A stretch of DNA of 64,000 nucleotides from Verrucomicrobiota bacterium. Lineage in GTDB: Bacteria; Verrucomicrobiota; Verrucomicrobiia; Chthoniobacterales; UBA10450. The notes under the pieces were generated by a model that saw nothing but the letters and a program-made list of their open reading frames with translations, had not been told where the DNA came from and did not search any database. The position numbers were made by a program, and so were the translations under genes. This document shows positions 45,445 to 54,728 of the stretch, piece by piece (position 1 is the stretch's first letter; each line of letters begins with the position of its first letter). The stretch is taken from assembly GCA_003218375.1 (NCBI GenBank), contig QHNH01000019.1:1-64000 (forward strand), given 5' to 3'.

Positions 45445-46908
45445 ATGCTTTTTGTAGAATTCCGTTTCTTCTGGTTCTTTCTCGCGGTCTTCTGCGTTTA
45501 CTGGAGTTTGCGCGATAACCGTTCGCGCAAGATCTGGCTGCTCCTCTGCAGCTACGTCTTTTACGCCGCCTGGAATTGGAAGTTCCTCTTCCTGCTCATG
45601 GGGTCGAGCGCGCTTGATTACTTCGTCGGCCTGATGCTGGCGCGGACGAAAAATCCGGGAGCGCGGCGCGGTTGGCTGATCCTCAGTCTCTGCGTCAATC
45701 TCGGCACGATAGCGTTCTTCAAGTACTACAACTTCTTCGTCTCATCCGCCGCCGTCTTTCTTGCCTGGCTCGGCCTCCCGGCGAGCCTGCACACGCTGAA
45801 CATCATCATTCCAGTGGGCGTGAGCTTCTACACGTTCCATTCAATGAGTTACACGATCGACGTCTACCGGGGAAAGATGCGCGCGGTAACAAGCATCCTC
45901 GACGTCGCGTGTTTTATCGGGTTCTTTCCCCAAATGGTGGCCGGGCCCATCGTCCGCGCCGCTCAATTCCTGCCGCAGCTCCAATCGCTCCGAAAATTTT
46001 CGAATGCCGATGTTCGCGGCGCGCTCGTGCTTTTCCTGGTCGGCTTTGTTAAAAAAGCCTGCATCGCCGACGGAGTCGCACCGACCGTCGACAAATATTT
46101 CGATTCCCCCGCGAATTACACCGCGGCCAGCGCCTGGCTCGCCATCCTCTTCTATGGGATCCAGATCTATTGCGACTTCTCCGGGTATACGGATATGGCG
46201 ATCGCTTGCGCGCGATTGCTCGGCTACGAACTGACGCTCAATTTCAACTTTCCTTATCTCGCGCGGAACGTCGCGGAGTTCTGGCATCGCTGGCACATCA
46301 GCCTTTCCTCCTGGCTACGCGATTATCTTTACATTCCGGTGGGCGGCAATCGCGGGAACCGGTGGTTCGTCGCGCGCAACATCATGATCACGATGTTGCT
46401 CGGCGGCCTCTGGCACGGCGGCGCGTGGACCTTCGTGATCTGGGGCGGGTTGCACGGCCTGGCGCTCGTCGTGCACAGGGAATGGCAACGAAGAGTCGAG
46501 GGACGGGCTCCATCCCGTCCCTTGCCGGGTGTGCCCGGGAGCCCGGACGCCACAGAGGACGTCCCTCCAAGGCGCGGTCCGTTCGGCTGGCTGGCCTGGT
46601 CGCTGACCTTCTACTGGGTTTGCTTTACCTGGATTTTTTTCCGCGCCGCGGACCTGGAGCGCGCGGGAGTGATCGCGAAGAGTTTTGTTTTTTGGCAGAG
46701 TCCCGGAACTCACGACCTCGGGTTTCGGATGATTTGGATCGTTGTTCTGCTGGGAGTGATCCACCAACTCAACGGGCGCAGGGTGTTTTCCAGTTGGTGG
46801 CGCCGGGGTTCTCCTGAGGTTTTCGCCGCCGGATACGGTTGCGCGTTCGCGGTCGTGCTTTTATTTATCCCGCCGCATTACGCGCCGTTCATCTATTTCC
46901 AGTTCTGA
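45445..46908 (+). CDS. MBOAT-family O-acyltransferase (AlgI-like)
   Basis: YFVGLMLARTKNPGARRGWLILSLCVNLG, IIIPVGVSFYTFHSMSYTIDVYRG, FWHRWHISLSSWLRDYLYIPVGGNRG, LLGGLWHGGAWTFVIWGGLHG. Confidence 0.95.
   Translation: MLFVEFRFFWFFLAVFCVYWSLRDNRSRKIWLLLCSYVFYAAWNWKFLFLLMGSSALDYFVGLMLARTKNPGARRGWLILSLCVNLGTIAFFKYYNFFVSSAAVFLAWLGLPASLHTLNIIIPVGVSFYTFHSMSYTIDVYRGKMRAVTSILDVACFIGFFPQMVAGPIVRAAQFLPQLQSLRKFSNADVRGALVLFLVGFVKKACIADGVAPTVDKYFDSPANYTAASAWLAILFYGIQIYCDFSGYTDMAIACARLLGYELTLNFNFPYLARNVAEFWHRWHISLSSWLRDYLYIPVGGNRGNRWFVARNIMITMLLGGLWHGGAWTFVIWGGLHGLALVVHREWQRRVEGRAPSRPLPGVPGSPDATEDVPPRRGPFGWLAWSLTFYWVCFTWIFFRAADLERAGVIAKSFVFWQSPGTHDLGFRMIWIVVLLGVIHQLNGRRVFSSWWRRGSPEVFAAGYGCAFAVVLLFIPPHYAPFIYFQF
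46498..46567 (+). repeat. Palindromic element in frame inside the MBOAT CDS
   Basis: GAGGGACGGGCTCCATCCCGTCCC...GGACGCCACAGAGGACGTCCCTC; translated EGRAPSRPLPGVPGSPDATEDVPP. Confidence 0.85.
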
Positions 46909-46918
46909 GCTTGTCGTC

Positions 46919-47683
46919 ATGAGAAAGAAAATCGTCGCTGCGAATTGGAAGATGAACATGACCCAGAGCGAAGCGACCCGGTTCATCTCGACGTTTCTTC
47001 TCGAGGTCGGCGAATCGAGAGACGTGGAAATCGTGCTGGTGCCGCCGTTCACGGCGATCGCGACGGTGAATGCGGCGCTCGAAAACGCGCAGCACGTCAA
47101 GGTCGGCGCGCAGAACATGCATTGGGAACGCTCGGGCGCGTTCACAGGCGAGATCAGCCCGGCGATGTTGCGCGATCTTTTTGTGCGTTACGTCGTGCTC
47201 GGCCATAGCGAGCGGCGCATCTTGTTTGGCGAAACGGATGAGATCGTGAATCGCAAAGTGCGCGCCGCGCATGAAGCGACCCTGCGACCGATCCTTTGCG
47301 TGGGCGAAAGTCTGGAGCAACGCGAGCGCGGCGAAGTGGAGCAGGTGTTATCGACGCAACTTAGAGGCAGCCTCGCTGGCCTTGGTGCGAAAGAATTGCA
47401 GGAAACGGTCATCGCTTACGAGCCGGTTTGGGCGATCGGGACCGGCAAAACCGCCACGGCGGAACAGGCGCAGGAAGCGCACGCATTTGTCCGGCGTGTC
47501 CTCGGTGAAATTTCCGATGAAGCGACCGCCGAGAAAATTCGGATCCAGTATGGCGGCAGCGTGAAACCCGACAACGCGCGCACGCTCATGTCGCAACCGG
47601 ACATCGATGGCGCGCTGGTAGGCGGCGCCAGTCTCGATCCACGGAGCTTCGCCCAGATCGTGCAGGGGGCGGGGGAGAAGTAG
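46919..47683 (+). CDS. tpiA: Triosephosphate isomerase
   Basis: RKKIVAANWKMNMT, VGAQNMHWERSGAFTGEISPAML, VVLGHSERR, VIAYEPVWAIGTGKTAT. Confidence 0.97.
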   Translation: MRKKIVAANWKMNMTQSEATRFISTFLLEVGESRDVEIVLVPPFTAIATVNAALENAQHVKVGAQNMHWERSGAFTGEISPAMLRDLFVRYVVLGHSERRILFGETDEIVNRKVRAAHEATLRPILCVGESLEQRERGEVEQVLSTQLRGSLAGLGAKELQETVIAYEPVWAIGTGKTATAEQAQEAHAFVRRVLGEISDEATAEKIRIQYGGSVKPDNARTLMSQPDIDGALVGGASLDPRSFAQIVQGAGEK

Positions 47684-47689
47684 CGCATT

Positions 47690-47772
47690 CTTCTGTAGCC
47701 GCTTCGCTGTGCGAAGCGCGAGATCGGCGAAGATAGCTCTATCTCACGCCGCCCACAGGGCGGCGGCTACAG
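47690..47772 (+). repeat. REP-B element
   Basis: TTCTGTAGCCGCTTCGCTGTGCGAAGCG...GCCGCCCACAGGGCGGCGGCTACAG. Confidence 0.92.
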
Positions 47773-47773
47773 T

Positions 47774-49507
47774 TTATGGCAACTGGTAAACTTCCACCGA
47801 GCCCACGCCAGTCCCGCCGTTGGTCCCGTGGACGATAGCGGTATAGGCGCCAGTTGGTAGCGTTTGGACGATGGCCGATTCTTTCGCGTTCGTCGGCGCG
47901 AGGCCGCTGTTCTGGATCTGCGTCTTCTGCGGGCTATTCATCCAGTCGTCGTTGGAATCCACCTTCGTTCCCTGGCTGTTGAAGAAATCGAGCATGGGAT
48001 CTGTGAGCGCATTAGGCACGCCGAACGCGGTGAGCGACGGCCCGATCGCGCGCACGAGAACCTGCTTCGAATCGGTGCCGCCGAGAGTGAGTCCGGCAAA
48101 CAAGGCATTGGGATCGGAGCCGACCTGGCCGCGAGTGGAAATGTTGAGCAAGGTCGAGCCCGGACCGCTATCGAGATCGTAAACTTCGACGACGCCTACG
48201 CCAGTGCCGTTGTTAGCGCCTCGCAGAACAGCGGTATAGGCGATCCCGTTCGTATCCGATGGCACGGTCGTCAGAATTGCTGACTCGTTAGGCGAATTGG
48301 GCGCGAGGCCGATGTCGCTCACATCCTGTTTGTTCGAGGCATCTCCCCAGTTGTCGTTGGTCGCAATGGTCGCGCTGCTGCTGTCGTGCAATTCCAAGGT
48401 TGGATTGGCCAGTGCGTTAGGGACACCAAGCGCCGTGAGGGACGGGCCAAGGCCGCGAACAAGCAGCCGCTTTGAGGCCGATCCACGCATGATGAACCCC
48501 GCGATCAACGCGTTGTCGCCGGTGCCGACCTGCATGCGCGCGGCGAGGTTAACCAACCGGCCCGGCGCCGCGATGACGTTGACGGTAAACATTTGCGAAA
48601 CCGTCCCGCCGTCGAAATCGGTCGCGGTCACGGTGACGTGCGCAGTGCCGACGCTGTTTCCGCTGACGAGTAATTTCGTGCCGCTGACGGCGACGCTCAC
48701 GTTTCCGTTGTCGCTCGTAGCCGAGAAAGTCAGCGGTGAAATCTGCGCGATGGCCGGAAGCGAGACGAGATTGGCCACTTTCACCGGATTCGGCGACGTG
48801 TAATTGCGCAACGGCAGGGAATCGAAGGGCGCGCCAGCATTGAAGCGCGGCAGGGCTGCGATCGCGTCCGCTACTGTCATCGTGTTGTTGACGACGCGGC
48901 CGAAAACCGTGAACCCGCCGTTCTGCGTATCAAGATTGTTGGGCGACCCGCCATTGTCCGCGAGATTAATGAACCATTCCGACGTCGCACTATTCGGGTC
49001 GCCCGCCAATCTCGCCATGGCAATCGTGCCGCGCTTGTTCGAGATGCCGGGCTCATTCTGGATTGCTCCGAAAGAAAGCACCTGCGTCGGCTTCACATTT
49101 TGTTTGTTGGAATCAGCCGGATCGACCGTGCCGATATAGCCGCCGCCCTGGATGACAAAACCGGGTGCCGACCGATGAATGAAACTCGAGGCCTGTTGGT
49201 TCGCCGCCGCGTCGAAAACAAAGTAGCGGCCCTGGTCGACGTACTTCAGGAAATTCGTCACCGTGATCGGCTTCTGCTGACCGAAGAGCGCGATGTCGAT
49301 GTTGCCGAGCACGGTCGTCATGCGAACGGCGTTGCTCACATCCGGGTCGGAAAAATCCGGCGCCAGATCGATCGAGCGCGCGGGCGCGCCAGCGTATTCG
49401 GTGAAGTCGAGAATTTGGGCGACAACAACCGGCGGCGTATTTTGGGCAGAAGCGGAAAACGCGAAGGCAGCGAGCGCGCAGGCGAGCAAGAGTCTGGTCC
49501 GATTCAT
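47774..49507 (-). CDS. Exported cyclophilin-type PPIase with C-terminal repeats
   Basis: TSSFIHRSAPGFVIQGGGYIG, TSEWFINLADNGG; two copies of RGLGPSLTALGVPNALANPTLELHD.../RAIGPSLTAFGVPNALTDPMLDFFN... Confidence 0.85.
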   Translation of the reverse strand: MNRTRLLLACALAAFAFSASAQNTPPVVVAQILDFTEYAGAPARSIDLAPDFSDPDVSNAVRMTTVLGNIDIALFGQQKPITVTNFLKYVDQGRYFVFDAAANQQASSFIHRSAPGFVIQGGGYIGTVDPADSNKQNVKPTQVLSFGAIQNEPGISNKRGTIAMARLAGDPNSATSEWFINLADNGGSPNNLDTQNGGFTVFGRVVNNTMTVADAIAALPRFNAGAPFDSLPLRNYTSPNPVKVANLVSLPAIAQISPLTFSATSDNGNVSVAVSGTKLLVSGNSVGTAHVTVTATDFDGGTVSQMFTVNVIAAPGRLVNLAARMQVGTGDNALIAGFIMRGSASKRLLVRGLGPSLTALGVPNALANPTLELHDSSSATIATNDNWGDASNKQDVSDIGLAPNSPNESAILTTVPSDTNGIAYTAVLRGANNGTGVGVVEVYDLDSGPGSTLLNISTRGQVGSDPNALFAGLTLGGTDSKQVLVRAIGPSLTAFGVPNALTDPMLDFFNSQGTKVDSNDDWMNSPQKTQIQNSGLAPTNAKESAIVQTLPTGAYTAIVHGTNGGTGVGSVEVYQLP

Positions 49508-49557
49508 AAGCGGAAATGTTTTTACTCCATTTCGCGAAAACCCGCCAGTCGTCTTCC

Positions 49558-49634
49558 TGTAGCCGGGATCGATGATCCCGGCCCTTGTGATGGCCTCGCT
49601 TCGATTGGCCGGGATCAGCGATCCCGGCTACAGG
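49558..49634 (+). repeat. Inverted repeat family J (CCTGTAGCCGGGATC type)
   Basis: CCTGTAGCCGGGATCGATGATCCCGG...CCGGGATCAGCGATCCCGGCTACAGG. Confidence 0.9.
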
Positions 49635-49637
49635 ATT

Positions 49638-50297
49638 TTACTTCATGATCTCGAGGTAGGTACGCGCGCGTTGTTTGCCGGTGGCCGGATCGAATTCCTC
49701 GATCCGCATCTGTTTCAAAAACCAGCGGTCCTCGATTTTTTGGCCGGAGACGACGGTGAAACGTTTCGCGAGTTTGCCGTTCCAATCGTATCCCTCCAAC
49801 TTCATCAGCGCGCCGCCCTCCTTGTCGACCCAGAGCCAGACATTGGAATACTGCGACTGCCGGTTGGGCGCTTTCAACTCCAGCTTCCAGCAATTGCGCA
49901 GACTGATCGAGTTTTCTCCCGTCACCCGCGCGTTCGGCCAATAAAGAAATTTCAACGCGAGATCCTCGTAGGTGACCGCGGTGCCGCGCACTTTATGGTC
50001 GAATTGGGCCGGCGTAATTTTTTCCACTCCCTCGCGCGTGATTTCCTCGAGCCGCGAATCGTTATCGCCCAGCCGCAGTTGCAGCGCCTCGTCCGGCTTC
50101 GTAAAACTGTAACGAATCAACGGCCCTGTTTGGGTGAGGCGAAAAGGAACGATCGTCGCCCCTTCCCGTATCTGGCCCTGCAGATTCAGTTCCTGTTGAG
50201 CCTGCCGCAGCCGGACGGATTCGAGAATTTCCTTCGCGGAAGGCGGGGCGGCGAGGGCCGAACTAACGAGGAGCAGAAACGACAAGAGCGTTTTCAT
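49638..50297 (-). CDS. Outer-membrane lipoprotein-sorting-like protein (LolA-type fold)
   Basis: Signal peptide, AKEILESVRLRQAQQELNLQGQIREG..., LWVDKEGGALMKLEGYDWNGKLAKRFTV. Confidence 0.75.
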   Translation of the reverse strand: MKTLLSFLLLVSSALAAPPSAKEILESVRLRQAQQELNLQGQIREGATIVPFRLTQTGPLIRYSFTKPDEALQLRLGDNDSRLEEITREGVEKITPAQFDHKVRGTAVTYEDLALKFLYWPNARVTGENSISLRNCWKLELKAPNRQSQYSNVWLWVDKEGGALMKLEGYDWNGKLAKRFTVVSGQKIEDRWFLKQMRIEEFDPATGKQRARTYLEIMK

Positions 50298-50329
50298 TGG
50301 CAGTTGAACAAGTGTTAAGTGTGTCGGGA

Positions 50330-50971
50330 ATGGATCAAGCCATCTTTCATCTCATCAACGAACGATGGACGCATCCCGCCCTTGATTTGTTCATGGCGGC
50401 GGTGAGCGACGTGGAGATCTGGAAACCACTCCTGGCCGTCCTGGCCGTGTGCGCCCTGATTTTCATGGGATTCAAGGGACGTGCTTTCATCATCTGCCTG
50501 GCGCTGGCCTTGGTGCTCGCGGACTATTTCCTGGTCAGCACTTTGAAGACCGCGATCGATCGCCGCCGGCCGAAACAAGTGCAAAGGGTGCGGATGGTGC
50601 AACTGGAACGAGCGCATCCGCAATTCCTCACCCTCTTCAAACGGCCGACGATCCGTTACTCGGATGAAACGGACCGCACCAAATCCGGCCCGTCATTTCC
50701 CTCCGGGCACGTGACGGATAACATCATCATCGGCACGATGTGCGTTCTCTTTTTTCGGCGCTGGGGCTGGTTGTATTTCATCGTGGCGGCTGCCGTCAGT
50801 TACTCGCGGATTTATCTCGGCGCGCATTGGCCGAGCGACGTCCTCGGGACCGCTTTCATGGCGGCGGGCGCGGCCTTGCTCGTCGTCGCGCTGGCAGAAT
50901 TTATCTGGAAACGGGGGGCCCCGCGCTGGGCGCAGGGATTGTTTGCGCGCCATCCCCGCCTGATCGAATAA
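50330..50971 (+). CDS. PAP2-family phosphatase
   Basis: KTAIDRRRP, SGPSFPSGHVTDN, SYSRIYLGAHWPSDVLG. Confidence 0.92.
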   Translation: MDQAIFHLINERWTHPALDLFMAAVSDVEIWKPLLAVLAVCALIFMGFKGRAFIICLALALVLADYFLVSTLKTAIDRRRPKQVQRVRMVQLERAHPQFLTLFKRPTIRYSDETDRTKSGPSFPSGHVTDNIIIGTMCVLFFRRWGWLYFIVAAAVSYSRIYLGAHWPSDVLGTAFMAAGAALLVVALAEFIWKRGAPRWAQGLFARHPRLIE

Positions 50972-50978
50972 CGAACGC

Positions 50979-52559
50979 ATGAGTCACACCCGCGCGGTCT
51001 GGTTGTTCGTTCTCGCGTTAACGGCGCTGCGCTTCACCATGCTCGGCACGAGCGACCTCTCCTTTGACGAAGCCCATTACTGGATGTGGTCGGAGCGCCT
51101 GGCGCCCGCCTATTTCAGCAAAGGTCCCGGCGTCGCGTTTGCGATTCGCGCCGGCACCATGCTTTTCGGCGCGACGGAGTTCGGGGTGCGCTTCTGGAGT
51201 CCCATTCTCGGCGGCGCGACCACGCTGCTGCTCTATTCCTTCACGAAAAAGCTGTTCAACGAGCGGGCGGGCTTTTGGGCCGTCATCGCGCTGAACGCCA
51301 TCCCGCTCTTCAATGTGGGCAATCTCGTGATGACGATCGATCCGCTCTCGAGCTTCTTTTGGGTGGCCGCCATGTTCACCTTCTGGCTGGCGCTCGAACG
51401 CGCTGAGAAATCAACCTGGCTCTGGACCGGGACCGGTCTTCTGATCGGGCTCGGGTTTCTCTGCAAATACACGAACGCCTTCGAGCTAGTCTCGATCGTT
51501 CTGGTCCTCGCGCTCGTTCCGCGTCACCGCCGCGAATTCAAGCGGCCCGGTCTTTATTTTCTCCTCGGCGCCTTCGCCGTCTGTCTCGTCCCGCCGTTGG
51601 TCTGGAACTACCAGCACACCTGGATAACCCTCTCGCATTTGCGCTCCCGCGGCGGGCTCGACCAATCGTTCGGGATCCGTCCGCTCGAGGTGCTCGGCTT
51701 TCTCGGCGCGCATTTCCTGAGCTTTTCGCCGCTCCTTTTTCTCGCGCTCGCGTGGGCCGTAGTGGCGAATTGGCGCCGGGCCCGGCAACAGTTCAAGGTC
51801 CTTTATCTTTTCTGGTTCGGCCTGCCGGTCTTCGCGTTTTACTTTCTGCTTTCCTTAAACGACCAGGCCGCGCCGAACTGGGACGTGCTCGCGTTTATCA
51901 GCCTGGCGGTCCTGGCCGCTTCTTATTGGACTGAGCGGGTGGAATCGAGTCGCGCTGCCAGGGGTTTTCTTTCCGGGGGGATCATGCTCGGGCTCGCCGT
52001 GAGCTTGTTCGCGGTCGATACCGATCTCTTGCGCACAATGAACCTGCCCTTCCCGCATCATCGCGATCCGGCCGATCGCGTCCGCGGCTGGAAATCCGCG
52101 GCCCGCGCCGCGGAAAAAATCCGAACGGATCTCGAAACGAAAAACAAGGAACAGTTCTTCGTCATTGCCGATCAACGCGATCGCGCCTCGGAGATGTCGT
52201 TTTATTTCAAGGAGAAGCGCGCCGAAGGCCCGGGGCATCCGCCGGTTTACATCGTGGAGTCGCAGGACATCTCGAACCAGTTCTCGTTCTGGCCGCGCTA
52301 CGATGAATTCGTCGAGGCGCCGCCGAATACCCCGTTGCCGGACGGCGAAGTCTACACGGAAGAAGGCGGAATCAATTTGTTTACGGGCCGGAGCGCGCTC
52401 TACATCCAGAACGGGAAGTCGGAGCTGGTGCCGCACAACATTCGCGTTGCCTTTCAATCCGTGGACCGGATCGCGACGATCGAGGTGAGTCGCTTCGGCG
52501 CGAAGATGCGCGAATGGCAGGTGTTTGTTTGCCGGAATTATCGGACACTGCCGCTATGA
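50979..52559 (+). CDS. GT39-like dolichyl-phosphate-mannose-type glycosyltransferase
   Basis: LSFDEAHYWMWSERLAPAYFSKGPGVAFAIRAGTMLFG, multiple TM segments. Confidence 0.88.
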   Translation: MSHTRAVWLFVLALTALRFTMLGTSDLSFDEAHYWMWSERLAPAYFSKGPGVAFAIRAGTMLFGATEFGVRFWSPILGGATTLLLYSFTKKLFNERAGFWAVIALNAIPLFNVGNLVMTIDPLSSFFWVAAMFTFWLALERAEKSTWLWTGTGLLIGLGFLCKYTNAFELVSIVLVLALVPRHRREFKRPGLYFLLGAFAVCLVPPLVWNYQHTWITLSHLRSRGGLDQSFGIRPLEVLGFLGAHFLSFSPLLFLALAWAVVANWRRARQQFKVLYLFWFGLPVFAFYFLLSLNDQAAPNWDVLAFISLAVLAASYWTERVESSRAARGFLSGGIMLGLAVSLFAVDTDLLRTMNLPFPHHRDPADRVRGWKSAARAAEKIRTDLETKNKEQFFVIADQRDRASEMSFYFKEKRAEGPGHPPVYIVESQDISNQFSFWPRYDEFVEAPPNTPLPDGEVYTEEGGINLFTGRSALYIQNGKSELVPHNIRVAFQSVDRIATIEVSRFGAKMREWQVFVCRNYRTLPL

Positions 52560-53275
52560 GCGCTGGTTCGCCCGCGATATCCGTGGTGGTGCCGCTATTC
52601 AACGAAGAAGAGAACGTGCCGATCCTGCAAGGCGAGCTGACGACGGCACTGGGCGGGCTCGATTACGAAATCATTTTCGTCGATGACGGCTCCGTCGATG
52701 GGACGGTGCAGCGGATCGCTTCCGATCCGCGAGTGCGATTGGTCCAGTTCGAACGCAACGCCGGCCAGAGCGCGGCGATGTATGCGGGGCTGAACAGCGC
52801 GCGGGGTGAAGTCGCCGTCCTGATCGATGGCGATCTGCAAAACGATCCCGCCGATATTCCGAAGCTACTCGCCGAGATCGAGCGTGGCGCCGACCTCGTC
52901 TGCGGTTATCGCGCGCAACGCAAGGACACGATGGTCAAGCGCATCACCAGCCGCGTCGCAAATTTTGTTCGGAGCCGGTTCACCAAGGACGGTGTGCGCG
53001 ACACCGGCTGCACCTTGAAAGCGATGAAACGCGAATGCATCACGGCGCTGCTCCCATTTAAGGGCATGCACCGGTTCATCCCTGCGCTGGTCAAAGGCGC
53101 CGGCTATCGCCTCGTTGAGGTCCCGGTAAACCATCGCCCGCGAAAATTCGGCCAAAGCAAATACGGCCTCGGCAATCGCGCCCTTCGCGCCACGATGGAC
53201 ATGTTCGGCGTCCGCTGGCTGCTCTCCCGGCGGCTAAATTACAAAGTGCGCGAGGATTCCCGCTCGACGCTGTAG
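52556..53275 (+). CDS. GT2 family glycosyltransferase (DPM1-like)
   Basis: ISVVVPLFNEEENVPILQGEL, IIFVDDGSVDGT, VLIDGDLQNDPADIPKLL; ATGA overlap with upstream GT39. Confidence 0.95.
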   Translation: MSAGSPAISVVVPLFNEEENVPILQGELTTALGGLDYEIIFVDDGSVDGTVQRIASDPRVRLVQFERNAGQSAAMYAGLNSARGEVAVLIDGDLQNDPADIPKLLAEIERGADLVCGYRAQRKDTMVKRITSRVANFVRSRFTKDGVRDTGCTLKAMKRECITALLPFKGMHRFIPALVKGAGYRLVEVPVNHRPRKFGQSKYGLGNRALRATMDMFGVRWLLSRRLNYKVREDSRSTL

Positions 53276-53338
53276 CCGCGGCGCTCTGTCGCCGCGTCAG
53301 CGCGAAGAACCACGGCGACACAGCGCCGTGGCTACAGC
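53269..53338 (+). repeat. REP-B-like variant
   Basis: GCTGTAGCCGCGGCGCTCTGTCGCCGCG...GGCGACACAGCGCCGTGGCTACAGC. Confidence 0.8.
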
Positions 53339-53340
53339 TC

Positions 53341-54219
53341 CTAATATTTTTCGACCTTTATCCCACGCTTCGCCAACTGCGCCTGGACGCTGTCCGGGCC
53401 AACCAGATGCGCGGCGCCGACCGCGATCTGCTGGACGCCGGAACCTTTCAGCATCGCGGCGATCTTTTCGCTCCAGGCGATGTTTCGTTGGACGATGAGT
53501 TTCTGGTAAACGGTGGGCGCCTCTTTTTTCATGTCGTCCACCGAAAGCCGCTTGATCGTGTCCGTATCGCCATCGATCCACGCTTTCGCGAGTTTATCGA
53601 GAAGATCCAATCCCTTCTCGAGATCATCGAGGATGCTGTTGAGGAAAGCAATCTGCTCCTCATCGGAGAGACCGGCGAGAATCTGAATTTGTTCCTCGGC
53701 GGTTTCGAATCCGCGAATCTTATCGCCTTCGGCGAGAGCCTGCGCATTCAACACGCGCTCGACTCCGGCCTTCGGATCGTAACCGGCTTTCATGATTGGC
53801 CCCACCGCCAGAACCAGCGCGGCGAGCCAGGGCCGCATGGGTTCCAAACTCGCGACCGGAATGGCGTAAGTGGCGGCGATTTTTTCGAGCTTCTGGCGTT
53901 GCTCGCCATTAAGCCTGCTTGAAAGCGGATGCTGTGGGTCGATACCGAACTTCGCCATCAACGGGGCCAGCGCGGCCTCGTTGTCGAAATCGGCGACCTC
54001 GAGCCAGAGCTCGGTCGCATCGTGGACGGTCTTCTTCACTTTCTCGGCGTTCCATTCCGTGTCGTGCTTGAGCAGGTGCAGGGTGCCGATGAGATAGATC
54101 GTGGAATCCGCATCCTTGATCACCCACATCGCGGGTTCGGCTTTTGCGGAAATCGCTGCGAATATGATGAAAATGAGGGCGACCGGCAGGAGCCAGCAAG
54201 GGCGAGGGAAATCGTGCAT
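53341..54219 (-). CDS. TraB/GumN family protein, exported
   Basis: MWVIKDADSTIYLIGTLHLLK, WLEVADFDN, QQIAVGAAHLVGPDSVQAQLAKRGIKVEKY. Confidence 0.92.
   Translation of the reverse strand: MHDFPRPCWLLPVALIFIIFAAISAKAEPAMWVIKDADSTIYLIGTLHLLKHDTEWNAEKVKKTVHDATELWLEVADFDNEAALAPLMAKFGIDPQHPLSSRLNGEQRQKLEKIAATYAIPVASLEPMRPWLAALVLAVGPIMKAGYDPKAGVERVLNAQALAEGDKIRGFETAEEQIQILAGLSDEEQIAFLNSILDDLEKGLDLLDKLAKAWIDGDTDTIKRLSVDDMKKEAPTVYQKLIVQRNIAWSEKIAAMLKGSGVQQIAVGAAHLVGPDSVQAQLAKRGIKVEKY
53688..53866 (-). repeat. 179-bp inverted duplication, original copy within the TraB/GumN gene
   Basis: Reverse complement is identical to 54517-54695 by direct base comparison. Confidence 0.97.
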
Positions 54220-54322
54220 GGCAGACGGTAGCGCGTCCGGCCTCGGCCCGCCACGACGGCCAAATCACGCTTGTCATCCGAAAGCCCCACGTTAAGCTTT
54301 CGACCCCCAACGGGAATCCTGC

Positions 54323-54516
54323 ATGTCCTTGGCCAGCCTACTCTCTGCCGAGCAAATCATTCCCGAGATGAAAGCGACGGAGCGTTGGAGCGCCATCGTC
54401 GAGCTAATCGACCTCCTGGTGGCCCAGGGCAAAATCAAACCAGAAGATCGCGACAGCATCCTCGCCTCGCTCAAACAGCGGGAAGAAACGATGAGCCCCG
54501 GGATCGGGTTCGGCAT
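54323..54516 (+). pseudogene. 5' portion of a PTS EIIA (nitrogen-type-like) gene, truncated by the duplication
   Basis: MSLASLLSAEQIIPEMKATERWSAIVELIDLLVAQGKIKPEDRDSILASLKQREETMSPGIGFGIAIP, then switches to TraB sequence. Confidence 0.75.
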
Positions 54517-54695
54517 CGCCATTCCGGTCGCGAGTTTGGAACCCATGCGGCCCTGGCTCGCCGCGCTGGTTCTGGCGGTGGGGCCAATCATGAAAGCCGG
54601 TTACGATCCGAAGGCCGGAGTCGAGCGCGTGTTGAATGCGCAGGCTCTCGCCGAAGGCGATAAGATTCGCGGATTCGAAACCGCCGAGGAACAAA
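54517..54695 (+). repeat. 179-bp inverted duplication, inserted copy
   Basis: Encodes VASLEPMRPWLAALVLAVGPIMKAGYDPKAGVERVLNAQALAEGDKIRGFETAEEQ, identical to TraB/GumN. Confidence 0.97.
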
Positions 54696-54728
54696 CTTTC
54701 GCGAGCGCAGCGGGCAAAAGTAAGAGCG

